Shown: piece after piece, positions 1-10,672 of the stretch
Position numbering within the stretch: position 1 is the stretch's first letter
Layout of the letters: every line of letters begins with the position of its first letter
Origin: Trogon surrucura
Taxonomy: Eukaryota; Chordata; Aves; Trogoniformes; Trogonidae
Reading direction: 5' to 3'
NCBI GenBank assembly: GCA_020746105.1
Contig: CM036618.1
Span: forward strand, 1,922,001 to 1,986,000
DNA length: 64,000 bases
The notes under the pieces: generated by a model
The model's input: the letters and a program-made list of their open reading frames with translations, nothing else
Told to the model about the DNA's origin: nothing
Databases searched by the model: none
Position numbers and translations under genes: made by a program

Positions 1-60
1 AGATCGACGCTCCCTCCCAGCTTGGTGTCATCTACGACGACTCCGGCTGTGTTCCTCTCT
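1..60 (-). mobile_element. Possible decayed CR1 fragment at window edge
   Basis: Bases 13-32 match exactly, over 20 bases, the part of the CR1 copy at 62331-62350 that encodes the reverse transcriptase residues DDTKLGG on the minus strand. The bases on either side diverge at once. This may be the end of an old CR1 cut by the window edge, or a short chance-preserved segment. Confidence 0.35.
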
Positions 61-601
61 TGAAACGTAACACGCTGGAGTATCAAACAGAGCATTTGGG
101 GTTCATTTAGGCTCAATATTAATGCTTGACCACAGAACGGTGGTCCCTCCTTTAGGAGGACCACACTCATGTGTGCTGTTGACCAACGGTACGCTTGGAG
201 TTGGCCAACGGGAACATCTGGCACATCCAAAGGACGTGAATCCAACACCCGGCATCGGCACGAAGGGCAAAACCCACCGACTGGGCAGGCCAGCGCCGCC
301 TTCTGCTCCTGAGTTTGGGGACACATTATTATACCCCACCAGGTACTTCTTGGGTTCATTTTTTCTTGGGTTTTTTAATTATTATTAAAGCCAGTAGGGA
401 GGAGTTTGATGGTGAGAGATGAGCCCAGAGGAGCTAATGTTGCAAAATTAACCTTTCCCTTATAAATTATCAAGTACATTTACTTATTTTATTTTTTTTT
501 TAAAGACAGCACTGGACTTCTGCATCTAACCTCACCCCACAGTGTAAGTCTTCTTTCTGAAGCCCACCTAAATCCAACAAGATTCAGAGCTCAGACACAA
601 A
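61..601. other. Unique sequence, no gene recognised
   Basis: Two overlapping reading frames of under 90 codons on opposite strands show no family resemblance. A small imperfect hairpin sits at 142-163 (GGTCCCTCCT paired with AGGAGGACC around TT). The last 250 bases are AT-rich with T runs. Confidence 0.4.
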
Positions 602-930
602 CATGGATGGATGGATGGATGGATGGATGGATGGATGGATGGATGGAGGGAGGGAGGGAGGGAGGGAAGGATGGAAGGAAGGAGGGATGGAGGGAGGGAT
701 GGAGGCAGGGAGGGAGGGAGGGATGGATGGATGGATGGATGGATGGATGGATGGATGGATGGATGGAGGGATGGAGGGATGGAGGGATGGAGGGAGGGAT
801 GGAGGGATGGAAGGAAGGATGGATGGATGGATGGAGGGAGGGAGAGAGGGAGAGAGGGAGGGAGGGAGGGAGGGATGGATGGATGGATGGATGGATGGAT
901 GGATGGATGGATGGATGGACGGATGGAAGA
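602..930. repeat. (GGAT)n/(GGAG)n tetranucleotide array
   Basis: About 330 bases of GGAT units alternate in blocks with GGAG (GGGA) units and end in a few variant units. Several blocks have four or more GGG runs one base apart (around 646-665 and 853-875), which fits a G-quadruplex pattern. All three plus frames and one minus frame stay open only because of the repeat (MDGW or HPSI translations); they are not genes. A similar array lies at 18005-18293. Confidence 0.97.
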
Positions 931-1590
931 AAGCAGATGATAAAATCGAGTACATTCCTACGCCCTTTGTAAGGAGGAAATACAGCAGTGGAGGCTACAG
1001 CTGATTTTAACTTGAGTCTTGCCCCAGTTAGGAACTGTCGTTCTGAGCTTTGTTAAACGTCAAAGGAAGCAGAAAGGCATTCCTGCCACAGAGCCACCGA
1101 GGGTCCTGCTACCTAAGAAATTAAAAATTATCCAGAAGACAATTATTAACTTTCATGGTGATTTCCCTTAGTATCTGTCGAACCCCTTTCAAATATACTT
1201 TGAACATTTGTTCTTACACAGAAGTTAAAGCCCTTCCTGATTCATCGTTAGCCATTGCTCAGAGGGGCTGGAGGTTTCAAAGGATGAACAGTCTCTGTCT
1301 AAAATCCTAGTTTTTCTCTAAATACAGACACTGCAAGGTTCCCACTCTTACCTGTTTGCAGGTTTGTTGTTGGGGTTTTTTTTAAATATATAATGATGCA
1401 AGTCAAGCTGGGTTTCTTTTTCCAAAGCTGCCCTACCCAAAGCAACAACCTTAATTCACTGAGATTGCCCGAGGAAGTCCACCATCCGCACAACTTCTGC
1501 ATTAACCACCACCAGATATATAAAGTTAAATCAAGTGGACAGCTTGAATTTGCAGATTAAATTAAACATCGTAACTCAGATGAGTTGGAG
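931..1590. other. Unique sequence, no gene recognised
   Basis: AT-leaning sequence with no CR1 end, no long conserved frame and no convincing splice architecture. A T run near 1375 lies beside a short minus-strand frame of 67 codons without recognisable features. Confidence 0.4.
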
Positions 1591-1593
1591 GCA

Positions 1594-1818
1594 CGGTGGA
1601 AAGAGAGAAGGGGAAAAAGAGGGGGAAGAGGGAAAAAGAGGGGGAAGAGGGAAAAGGGGGGGCAAAGGGAGAAAAGGTGGGAAGAAGAAAAAGGAAGCGA
1701 AGGGGGGAAAAGGATGTAGAAGGGGGCAAGGGAGGGGAAAGAAAGAAAAAGAAAAAGAAGCAAAAAGACAGGAAAAAAAAGGAAAAATAGAGGTGGAAGG
1801 AAGAAAAAAAGGGGGAAG
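1594..1818. repeat. Polypurine tract
   Basis: About 225 bases are almost entirely A and G on the plus strand, mixing GGGGGAAGAGG-like and GAAAAAG-like units without a fixed period. Long homopurine tracts with internal mirror symmetry can form triplex (H-DNA) structures. Lysine/glutamate/glycine-rich plus frames and phenylalanine/leucine-rich minus frames are composition artefacts. Confidence 0.9.
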
Positions 1819-2448
1819 GTAAAAAAACGAGAAGTGTTTATAAAAATCCTACCTGATGGGGATTTCCAGAATGTCATTTTTCCACCACGCACTCACTCAA
1901 AATGCCATTTTCATGTAATCTGGCGGTGGAAAACACTCTCTAACCCAAGGGCCCGGGTAACCTTCACACCGCGGAGCCTCCTTTGGTCTTGCCCATCTAT
2001 GTCAGCAAGGGCTGGAGCTGCAGTCGAGGCCCACGACCGCTTTTAATTCCCCTTCCCTGGATTCCATTCTCTGAAGACACCACTCCCACGAACTGAGCCT
2101 TTAAGGTTGGAATAATTAGCTGGTGGGCGTGAAGGTTAAAAAGGCTGCCTTGATCGAGTTGAGGGATGGGCTAAACCCCACAGAAGTTTCCCACCTGGCA
2201 GAGAGCAAAGCCAGATGAAACCCCAGGACAAGTTCATTGTTCCTCAAAGCAAAGCTCGGGCGGTGTGGAAGCCCCTCGCTGCCTTCCAAACACTAAGATT
2301 GCTCACGCTACCTCTTAAAAAAGCAAAAGGACCGGAGTAAATACCCTGACACGACAAAAACCCATCTGATCTCTCGCTGCTTTCTTTCCCGTGCCAAAAC
2401 AGGACAAGATTTTGCCCGGAGCACGTTTCACCGAAGCTCCCCGTGACA
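1819..2448. other. Unique sequence, no gene recognised
   Basis: Mixed-composition DNA between the polypurine tract and a CR1 tail. Short frames here run into the neighbouring repeats. I see no element end, RNA gene or exon signature. Confidence 0.4.
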
Positions 2449-2624
2449 GAACACTGGAACGGGCTGCCCAGGGAGGGTGTGGAGTCTCCTTCTCCGGAGA
2501 CATCCAAGACCCGCCTGGACACGTTCCTGTGTAGCATTATCGAGGCGTTCCTGCTCTGGCAGGGGGATTGGACTGGATGATCTTTCGAGGTCCCTTCCAA
2601 TCCCTGACATTCTGTGATTCTGTG
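2449..2624 (+). mobile_element. CR1 LINE 3' end, young subfamily, 5'-truncated
   Basis: This is the last roughly 175 bases of a CR1: it begins at GAACACTGGAACGGGCTGCCC, passes through the end of the ORF2 frame (GVESPS...[12 protein letters not shown]) and the short 3' region, and ends in ATTCTGTGATTCTGTGA. It is nearly identical to the copy at 14840-15017 and to the complement of the copies at 4694, 14071, 24939, 38754, 51274 and 61471. The 5' truncation is typical of incomplete reverse transcription. Confidence 0.95.
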
Positions 2625-2689
2625 AGTGCCTGCTTTGCCGCACGCCAGGAAGACGACAGCTCCAAGCCCGTGGCCGGAGGAGACAACTC

Positions 2690-2831
2690 ACACTATAAAA
2701 TAAAAAACATTTTATTGAAGCAGCTACTTAATCTTTTTTGCCTTACGCCTTGGAATAAGCAAAAAAAAAAATCCTTTTCCATGTTGTCAACTGATACGGA
2801 CCATAAGCTCAAGGAAGGTCTTGCTGTGAAG
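2690..2831 (-). other. Candidate terminal exon with poly(A) signal (unproven)
   Basis: Read on the minus strand there is a pyrimidine-rich splice acceptor (CTTCTTCTTCACAG, exon start near 2829), about 110 bases of possible exon and 3' UTR, then an AATAAA signal near 2716 and a T/GT-rich stretch as expected after a cleavage site. One phase gives a short frame that stops within 12 codons. No homologous protein is recognised and no upstream exon was found, so this could be chance. It lies 65 bases from a CR1 tail on the opposite strand. Confidence 0.25.
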
Positions 2832-4693
2832 AAGAAGTAGACAACAACCCATCCCAGCTTCACCTCTCTCCCAAGTGCTTCCAGCCCAGCTGCATCTTCC
2901 CCTGGTTTTTCTGCTTCTGCTACGTGGTGGGAGGAGGCGGCAACCCCCAGCACGTGCAGCCATCAAAACCCAACACGGCGATTTGCAGAGTTAAGTGTCG
3001 AAGCCCTGGACTGAAGCCCGGGGGAGTTTCATGAGCTGCACTTCTGGAAATCCCCCCTCACGTCTTCCATGGAGGAAAACTCGCTCCTACTCAGCACCAG
3101 CAACCGATAAAATTTCCATTTGATAACGAAAAGTGGCTTCTTCAGAAAAAAAAAAAAAAGGCACCAAGAGAATTTGTTAATGGAAATTGCCGTAGATCGC
3201 TGGGTGGAAACAAAATTGGGTTCAAACGACTACGGCAGTTTCCCTTTGCTGCCCTAAACCAAACTCTTTAGAGCATTCCCAGGGCATCAAGAGACTTACA
3301 GTTTGTTTGGCTTTTATTGTTTCATTTTAATAAAGGGAGCTTGGCCTCTTGCTATATTAATTAGAGCTGGTCTCCCAGTCCCAAAACCGTGGTTTGTGAG
3401 CAGGGATCTCGCGTCCAGCCCAACCTCAGCATCCGCTTGGCCGTTCCCTTACAGCGGAGACCTGGAAAACCGACCCGCGGAGGGAGGTTGGCTGCAGGAC
3501 CAGAGTGAGAAACAACCCAAAACTTGACACATCCCGAACGAACCCATTCTGAAACCTGGTTCTGGAGGCTGGGAAAGCAGCAGGTTTTCCTGGGAGGCTG
3601 CTCCAGCCTGCGCTGGATCCCACGGGTCGGGGGTTTAAAGGGAGGGCAATCGCCCGACGAAATTACGTTTGTTTCGGGGGCTCGTTCTGCTGCTTTGCAG
3701 AGCGTAACCCTCTCAAGCAGGGATCGTGGAGCAATGCTTAAACAAAGAGAATCAGCCCAGTCGCTTCCAACCTGCTCAATTCACCTTCTCACCGCCCTTG
3801 AGGCAGCTCCAAAAATGAGCTCGTTGGCCCAGTCGGCATTTTCGTAGGCTCGAAGTATTTTAGGGGCATTTGATACCTGTACCTGGTGGGCATTCCATTC
3901 AGAAAGAGCACCAAAAAAATCATCTTAAAAAGGAGCGAGCTTGCCGACAGCTGCCGAGAGATACAGGGAAGAGCCTGAATGGTATTTTCCTAGGGGAAAA
4001 CATGTAGTTTTCAGGCTAATGGCGGATAACCCAGCAATCCTCAAGACTTGCCTTCTCCAACAGCAAAAGAGAACACAGCAAATAAGAAATCACTGTGGAC
4101 TGGCAGGTTTTTTTGGTGTAAGGGGCTTCATTCCTTCCCCAAATACTCCCTGAGCAGAGCAGACAACTCCTCCTTCCCAAGCTGTTCGTATACCAAAATC
4201 TCGAAACTCGAGGGTGCTGGTGACACTTCTGCGAAGAGAAATCTTCCTAACAGCCCAACTTTTGCAGATTCTAGAAGGGAACTTGAAGAGAAATCCTTCT
4301 CCTGAGAAGCCTGGGAGTTTTTCTGCCGGCGCTGCAGGAACGATTCGGCTTCCCAGAGCCTGGAATAGGTGCTAAAACACGACCTCGAAGGGCACAGCTC
4401 GAAACAAGCTGTTCTAAAAGCTCTCTGCAGACCAAAAAAAAGACCATAAGAGGATGAAACTCCAAGCAAGTCATCTTCCAGCTTGTGCCCATTTGCTGTG
4501 GAACAAGAGGACAATTTCAAATTGGGATGGAGAGATCAGAGAGTGAATGAAAACTGATCGTGGTGGGAAGGAGCTGAGCTCACGTGCAAAGACAAAGAGT
4601 ATGGATGAAGCAGAAATCCCCTAACTCTGATTATAGAAATCTCTGCAATTCCAACAGAATATGGACCTCCAGAGCGGAAAACACAGGGAAAGG
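2832..4693. other. Long unique stretch, no gene recognised
   Basis: Mostly unique DNA with an A run at 3149-3161. The reading frames (up to 130 codons on the minus strand near 4128-4520) have no signal, domain or motif that I recognise and overlap others on the opposite strand. It shows no CR1 tail or tandem array. Confidence 0.4.
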
Positions 4694-5391
4694 ATCACAG
4701 AATCACAGGATGTCAAGGTTTGGAAGGGACCTCGAAAGATCATCCAGTCCAATCCCCCTGCCAGAGCAGGAACGCCTCGATAATGCTACACAGGAACGTG
4801 TCCAGGCGGGTCTTGAATGTCTCCAGAGAAGGAGACTCCACACCCTCCCTGGGCAGCCTGGGCCAGGGCTCCGTCACCCTCACTGAGAAGAAGTTTCTTC
4901 TCGAGTTTAAGCGGAACCTCTTCTGTTCCAGTTTCAGCCCATTACCCCTTGTCCTGTCAGTGGTTGTCACCGAGAAGAGCCTGGCTCCATCCTCGTGACA
5001 CTCCCCCTTTAGATATTTGTAAACATGAATGAGGTCACCCCTCAGCCTCCTCTTCTCCAAACTAAAGAGCCCCAGCTCCCTCAGCCTTTCCTCACCAGGG
5101 AGATGTTCCATCCCTCCATCATCCCAGTTGCCCTGTGCTGGACTCTCTCCAGCAGTTCCCTGTCCCTCTGGAGCTGAGGGGCCCAGAACTGGACACAATA
5201 TTCCAGATGTGGCCTCCCCAGGGCAGAGCAGAGGGGCAGGAGGACCTCTCTCCACCTACTGGCTGCTCCCCTTCTCACACACCCCAGGATGCCCTTGGCC
5301 TTCTTGCCCACGAGGGCACACTGCTGGCTCATGGCCATCCTGCTGCCCACCAGCACCCCCAGGGCCCTTTCCCCTGCGCTGCTCTCTAATA
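4694..5391 (-). mobile_element. CR1 LINE, about 700 bp, young subfamily, mosaic
   Basis: On the minus strand this copy runs from the C-terminal part of the reverse transcriptase region ([43 protein letters not shown]) to the ATTCTGTGATCC 3' end at 4694. The frame is broken: the N-terminal part lies in a different frame from the rest, with the shift near 5085-5120. Up to about 5150 it matches the copies at 14071, 24939 and 61471; beyond that it matches those at 12085 and 51274. Confidence 0.95.
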
Positions 5392-5931
5392 ATTGAGGCT
5401 CCTCGCTCAAAACCGAGTATTGTCAGCCCTAAACCAAATTTCTGACCCTGTATTGCTGCAATCCAGTCTCTAGATAACATCTGACTCCCCACTCGACTGC
5501 ACACAGCAATATCCTGCTTTTAAAAGCCCGTCTGCCAGGGAAACACGAACTGCCGGCATATTCTCAAGCATCATATAAAAGCTCAAAGAACGAAAATGAA
5601 TCACAGCAGGAAGGAAAAACTTTTGGGTTTATTGTAGTATTAATTACTGTGACCAAGACGGAAGTTCAGCGAGCAGCAGAACTGCTCTCGTTGGGCGGGA
5701 ACGCCACGGAAGCTCTATGAGATGTTGCCCTGAGGAGGAGCAGGCTGGGGTTACATGCCCAATTGAGTAATTTCCAAGAAGCACCTGCATCTCCTGAGCC
5801 CGAGACACAAAGATGCTGAGCTTCCCAACCTCCAAAGGGCTGCACAGGCAGCTGTGGGCCTTCGGAAGAAAAATTCGAAGCATTTGTACTTAGTCACCAA
5901 CATGAGAACCCAAGACTCAGTCCTACCCTTA
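5392..5931. other. Unique sequence with weak minus-strand 3'-end-like signal
   Basis: On the minus strand a frame of 79 codons (5644-5883) ends about 15 bases before an AATAAA near 5633. The encoded peptide has no recognisable family. Nothing else stands out. Confidence 0.3.
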
Positions 5932-6345
5932 AGAGTCACAGGAGGGTTTGGGTTGGAAGATACCATTAAAGGTCATGTAGCCCAACCTCCTGAAAACGAG
6001 CAGAGACATCTTCAACTACATCAGGTCGCTCAGAGCCTCCTTCAACTTGACCTGGGATGTTTCCAGGGATGGGGCATCTCCCACCTCTCTGTGCCGGTGT
6101 TTCACCAACCTCCTTGTCAAAAATTTCTTCCTTCTATCTAGTCTGAATCTCCCTTCTTTAAGTTTAAAACCATCACTCCTCATCCTACTGCTACAGACTC
6201 CACTAAATTGTCTGTCCCCACCTTTCTTATCAACCCCCTTTAAATACTGGAAGGTCTCTCTGGAGCCTTCTCCAGGCTGAACAGCCCCAATTCTCCTTGC
6301 AGAAGAGCTGCTCTAGCCCCCCAAGCGTTTTTGGAACCCTCCAGC
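5932..6345 (-). mobile_element. CR1 LINE 3' part, older subfamily
   Basis: The minus strand carries a diverged CR1: the 3' end near 5932 (degenerate TGTGACTCT), the GGTTGGGCTAC box, a decayed frame equivalent to RFRLDRRKKFLTR, and a 5' truncation near the GLEQLF-like segment. It is clearly less similar to the young group, with many small differences and no usable frame. Confidence 0.88.
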
Positions 6346-7008
6346 ACGGCCCCTTCTACCCCTACAAGGAGAAAAAAGTCTTCACGACCACTCGCAACGT
6401 GTTTTGGGGGCTCCGTGGAAGTGCAAACTCAAGGCACAAACATTTTGGGTTATGAAACCACTGTTTATATTAAGACTCGCCACTATTGATGCTACTTGAC
6501 TCCTCCAGGCAGAAACGCACGTCCGCAGAGCAAACGCTCCATCGGCGAGCGCAGCACGCGCGCAGGTGAGCTCCTCCTTTTGCCGGCCCCGTGGTTCCAG
6601 CGGCACCGGGTGGAGGTTACTCGGGGTAAACACACATCGAACTCGCCAAGTTCTCCTCCGGTTTCTCGCAGCGTTAACGCGCCGAGCCGCCGGGATGGGG
6701 GATCCCACGGATGGAAACCAATGGCCTGACGTGACTCCTTAAGAAAGACGCTCCCTCAGATACGCGCTTTGTAAAAACAGAGCAACCACAACAGCACAAA
6801 TAAATAAATGGAGAGATTGCTCAATGGGGCATTCGCGTTGGTTTTCAAGCTTTTGGAGTCACTGGATTTCCAAGCACAGCTACAGAATCATGATTTATAA
6901 GGATATAAAAAGAGAAGCCGTTCGCATCGCGGCAGTGCCGGGGGATGCTGGGCGTGGGGAGCTGCTGGTACCTGGAGGATGCTCTGTGGGTGCTGACAGG
7001 GTTGGGAC
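6346..7008. other. Unique, partly CpG-rich sequence
   Basis: Bases 6500-6700 are CpG-rich and contain a consensus splice donor, CGCAGGTGAGC, with the GT at 6566-6567 on the plus strand. No start codon context, acceptor or protein similarity supports an exon. The rest is unremarkable. Confidence 0.35.
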
Positions 7009-7058
7009 AAAGGTTGGACTCAATGATCTTGAAGATCTCTTCCAACCAAAACTGTTTT
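7009..7058 (+). mobile_element. CR1 LINE 3' tail fragment
   Basis: About 50 bases match the final CR1 segment (GGTTGGACTCAATGATCTTG... TTCCAACC), followed by a degenerate octamer. The next CR1 begins immediately downstream in the same orientation, so the tail was probably the target of that second insertion. Confidence 0.8.
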
Positions 7059-7485
7059 GTGGAGCCCCTCTCCTGTGCAGACAGACTGAGAGAGTTGGGG
7101 CTGTTCAGTCGGCAGAAAAGAAGGCTCCCAGGAGACCTTATGGTGGCTTCCAGTATCTCAAGGGGGCTACAAGAAAGCTGGGGAGGGGCTTGTCAGGATG
7201 TCGGGAGTGACAGGACTAGAGGGAATGGATTGAAGCCGGAGATGGGTCGGTTCAGATGGGACGTGAGGAAGAAGTTCTTCCCCATGAGGGTGGGGAGACC
7301 CTGGCACAGGTTGCCCAGAGAGGGGGTGGCAGCCCCATCCCTGGGAGTTTTTCAGGCCAGGCTGGATGGGGCTCTGGGCAGCCTGATCCAGTGGGGGATG
7401 TCCCTGCCCATGGCAGGGGGTTGGAACTGGATGAGCTTTAAGGTCCCTTCCAACCCTGAGAGTTCTACGATTCTGTGATTCTGTG
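7059..7485 (+). mobile_element. CR1 LINE 3' part, about 430 bp
   Basis: Sense-strand CR1 starting at the segment equivalent to [15 protein letters not shown], continuing through [28 protein letters not shown] and ending in ATTCTGTGATTCTGTGG. It closely resembles the minus-strand copy at 35022-35469, so these two form their own subfamily. The frame is intact for most of its length but lacks all catalytic residues. Confidence 0.95.
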
Positions 7486-8110
7486 GTCACACGTTTGAGG
7501 ACCATAAGGGTTTTACGGGTCTTTGGGGTTTCGTTTTGTTTTCCTTGCAGCCCTGCCCCTAGAGCCAGCTCCAAACCCTGACCCAAAACCCGGTGCGCAT
7601 CTCAACACCACCTTCTGTTTCTGAAAGAAAAGCTTATCCTGGTTTTTAGCTGCACCCTGCTCTCCGCGGAGGGAAAGCAGCCCAGCAAGGGTGCTGGGGC
7701 AGCCTTTCAGCAATACATTTATCCAACACACAAGATCTCTTTTTTTTTTTTTTTTGGCTTTGCCGCAGCAAAACTGATTTGCTGCTTCGTTATGTAATTT
7801 CCACTTACGTTCCCCTTTCGGCTTTCTCCTTGAAGGAGGCTGCAGAGAGCTGAACGAGCAGCAGCTCCGCAACAAAAGGCATCCGCCGGAGGAAGTTGGG
7901 AAAAGTTGAGGAGCACCCGCTGGGAAATGACCTCCCAAAATCCATTAATTTGCAGAGAAAAAATGAAGACGGGGCTTCGTTTCGTACCACTTTTCCTCTG
8001 CATCACCCTCCAAGTTGCAGGGAGCAGCCCACGAGCCGTTGTGGTCCGCGTTCGCGACGTGACAAAAGTGCCGCAGGCTGAAGCGCGGAGAGTTCCCTCC
8101 GTTAAAATAG
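7486..8110. other. Unique sequence, weak coding-like frame only
   Basis: A T run sits at 7738-7755. A plus frame starting at 7964 would give a short hydrophobic leader (MKTGLRFVPLFLCITLQVAG) that looks like a signal peptide but then runs into a simple repeat. On the minus strand a GTAAGT donor-like site lies near 7805. Neither is supported by a second exon or a family match. Confidence 0.3.
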
Positions 8111-8148
8111 AGCTGAAGCTAAAGCTAAAGCTGAAGCTAAAGCTTAAC
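8111..8148 (+). repeat. Short AAGCTR hexamer tandem array
   Basis: Six or so head-to-tail units of a 6-base motif (GAAGCT or AAAGCT) occur, giving a KLKLKL translation on the plus strand. It is a minisatellite-like patch with few units. Confidence 0.85.
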
Positions 8149-9785
8149 TAAACCTAAACCGACAGCGTTTTGCACCTATTTTGTCCGGATCCACATCCTG
8201 CGAGAGCACAAGCACTGCGGGTGCAGATCCTTAGGTTTGAAAAAAAAAAAACCCCAAACCAACGAGTATTAATAAAACAAGCAGCAGAATAAGAGATAAG
8301 GTGTTAAAAAACCCATAAAAACAAAGAAAGAAACAAAAAACAGATGGAAAGATTTGTAATTAAGTCCTAAAAATGGAGAAATGGGACGGGGCAGCACCAC
8401 AAACCCAACCCTTGCTTCAAGGAGCTGCGGGGAAATCACACGCTGGGTGCAACTCCTGCACTAGATAGAGTGGGGGTGTTAAAAAAATAAACGAAGAGAG
8501 GTGATGGAGTGCATTTAAATGGAGAAAAAGAGCAAGTTCACCCCACAGAACTGGGTGCAAACGTGCCTTGATCAAGTGAATGTCTCTTGCAAAAAGCAGG
8601 AGCGGGAGAGGGGGAAACCAGGCGGGGGCCAGGGGAGCGCGGCTCCCTCGTGGAGGGAGCGGGAGGCTGAACTAATTAAAACGCACGGCCCTCGGAGAGT
8701 TTGGGAGCGAAGCACGGCAGAAATAAGCCCAAACCGACGCGATTAAATCACAGATATTAATAGAGGGAGAGATCCACGAGCGGCCGGTCCGTTCCAACGG
8801 AAGGCACGAGCCGCTCGGGCCGTTCCACGAAGCGCCGCGGAGAAGCAAGAGGGTTCAAACCTCTTCCCCGACGCTCCTTAAAACTGAGTCCGCGACGCAA
8901 AAATAGGCGAGTGCTTGAGAAGAGGCGGCACAAAACGGCCGGGCTGCTCCACATAACGTTTCCCCAAAAGTAGGACATCCTTTGAAAGACGCCGGGTCCC
9001 GCCGAGGTGACGAAAGGGCCGCGGGCTACCAGTAACCCCGCGTCGCTTTTGTCGAATTCTAGCCCCCAAAAAAGATTCTTCACTGCAAAAAATAACGCTC
9101 CGGAGAAATAACTTTTTGCTTTGGGAATCGTGGCTAATGAATTCACCAGTTCCCCAAAGCGCACGCAATGCGAGCAGAGGAATCGGTCTTTTAAAGAATG
9201 CATCAGCTGGGAAATAAAGAGAGGTGTAGGGAGGGGAAACCTAAAAGCTACCTGGCTATAAATCCCCGGAATTTGGTAGAAGATAAAATATCTTCTGGCA
9301 TGAACTGGGGAAGCCGAAGGCTACTCGTGCGCGTCACAAACGCGTCCCCCGCGCGAGCGTGAAGTCGGCATCGCGAAACCGTTTCGGCAGCACCGCGGCT
9401 GAAGCTGCCAGCGACGTTCTGTACGAAAAGGGGAGATGAAATTCAATCTAAGGAGGGGGAAAAAGAAAGTGATTAACTGGTTTTTGTAAAACTGGTAGGA
9501 AAGATGAATAGTAGTTGTCAGTTCACAACGACTGGTAAATGTGCACGGGGCCAAATATCAGCACTGCGGGTTGGAGATGGTGCCTTGAGGAGATGGCAGC
9601 TGGGACACCTGGAGAATCCCAGCCGAACCGCGTTGGTTGTATTAATGTTAAAAATGTTTGGTCTCGGGGGGCTCTTTTCCTAAGAAATAGAGGCTGCTCC
9701 TCCCCTTAAGGACGGTGTTGAAGGCAGCAGGGAAGGACACGACGGCTGCCCCAGCAAAGGGTGATGCCACCCTGGGAGGTGAAGC
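8149..9785. other. Unique stretch with a CpG-rich block
   Basis: About 8640-9060 and 9325-9425 are CpG-dense for vertebrate DNA, while 8240-8360 is A-rich. A perfect 8-bp stem with a 3-base loop lies at 9278-9296 (AGAAGATA / TATCTTCT). Frames of up to 148 codons on the minus strand (8757-9203) follow CpG composition and have no recognised domain. Confidence 0.4.
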
Positions 9786-10672
9786 TGGATGGTGACAGCA
9801 CGGACACAACTGGGAGGGGGGCTGACACCCAGGCAGGCTGTGCTGCCACCCAACGGGATCTGGCCAGGCTGGAGAGCTGGGCAAGGGGAACCTCGTGGAG
9901 CTCAAGAAGGACGAGTGCAGAGTCCTGCGTCTGGGCAGGAATAACCCCAGCACCAGCACAGATCAGGGGACGTCCTGCTGGAAAGCAGCCCCGTGGAGAG
10001 AGACCTTGGAGTCCCAGAGGGCAGGGAGTGTCCCTGGGACAGCAACGGGCCCTTGTGGCCAAGAGGCCAGTGGGGTCCTGGGGGGCACCATGAAAAGTGT
10101 GTCCAGCAGGGCTGGGGAGGTTCTCCTGCCCCTCTGCTCTGCCCTGGGGAGACCACCCCTGGAATCCTGGGTCCAGTTTGGGGCTCCCCAGTTCCAGAGA
10201 GACTGGGACCTACTGGGGAGAGTCCAAGGGAGAGCTACGAGGGGGATCAAGGGACTGAACATCTCTGCTGTGAAGAGACACTGAGAGACCTGGGGCTGTT
10301 TAGTTGTGAGAAGAGAAGGCTGAGAGGGGACCTTATTAATATATAGAAATATCTGAGGGGTGGGGGTCAAGGAGAAGGGGACAATCTCTTCTCAGTGGTG
10401 CCCAGCAATAGAACAAGAAATAATGGGTGTGAGTTAGAACATGGGAAGTTCCATCTCAGCCTGAGGAGAAACTTCTTGGCTGTGCGGGTGCCGGAGCCCT
10501 GGCCCAGGCTGCCCAGAGAGGGTGTGGAGTCTCCTGCTCTGGAGACTTTCAAACCTGCCTGGACACGTTCCTGTGTGGCTGCCCTGGGTGACCCTGCTCT
10601 GGCAGGGGGTGGCACTGGATGATCCCTAGAGGTCCCTTCCAACCCCCAGCATTCTGTGATTCTACGGTTCTA
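9786..10672 (+). mobile_element. CR1 LINE, about 890 bp, older copy with decayed ORF2
   Basis: Sense CR1 beginning just after the catalytic DD position (degenerate DSTDTTGRGADTQAGCAATQRDL), then [45 protein letters not shown], the SRTRNNGCELEHGKFHLSLRRNF segment and an octamer 3' end. Several shifts split the frame into overlapping pieces. Its closest relative here is the minus-strand copy at 56262-56932. Confidence 0.93.

Noticed and set aside
603..1004. Long plus-strand frames of MDGW repeats and a minus frame of HPSI repeats (also at 17873-18428)
   Set aside because: They exist only because a 4-base repeat without stops is open in all three frames; no leader, domain or flanking gene context.
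4720..4998. Recurring 92-codon plus frame ([16 protein letters not shown]...) at 4720, 14103, 24971, 51306 and 61502
   Set aside because: It is the antisense shadow of the conserved CR1 3' end, repeated because the element is repeated. No evidence of its own expression.
6490..6570. First exon with CAG/GTGAGC donor at 6566 in CpG-rich DNA
   Set aside because: Only a donor motif; no start site, acceptor partner or reading-frame support.
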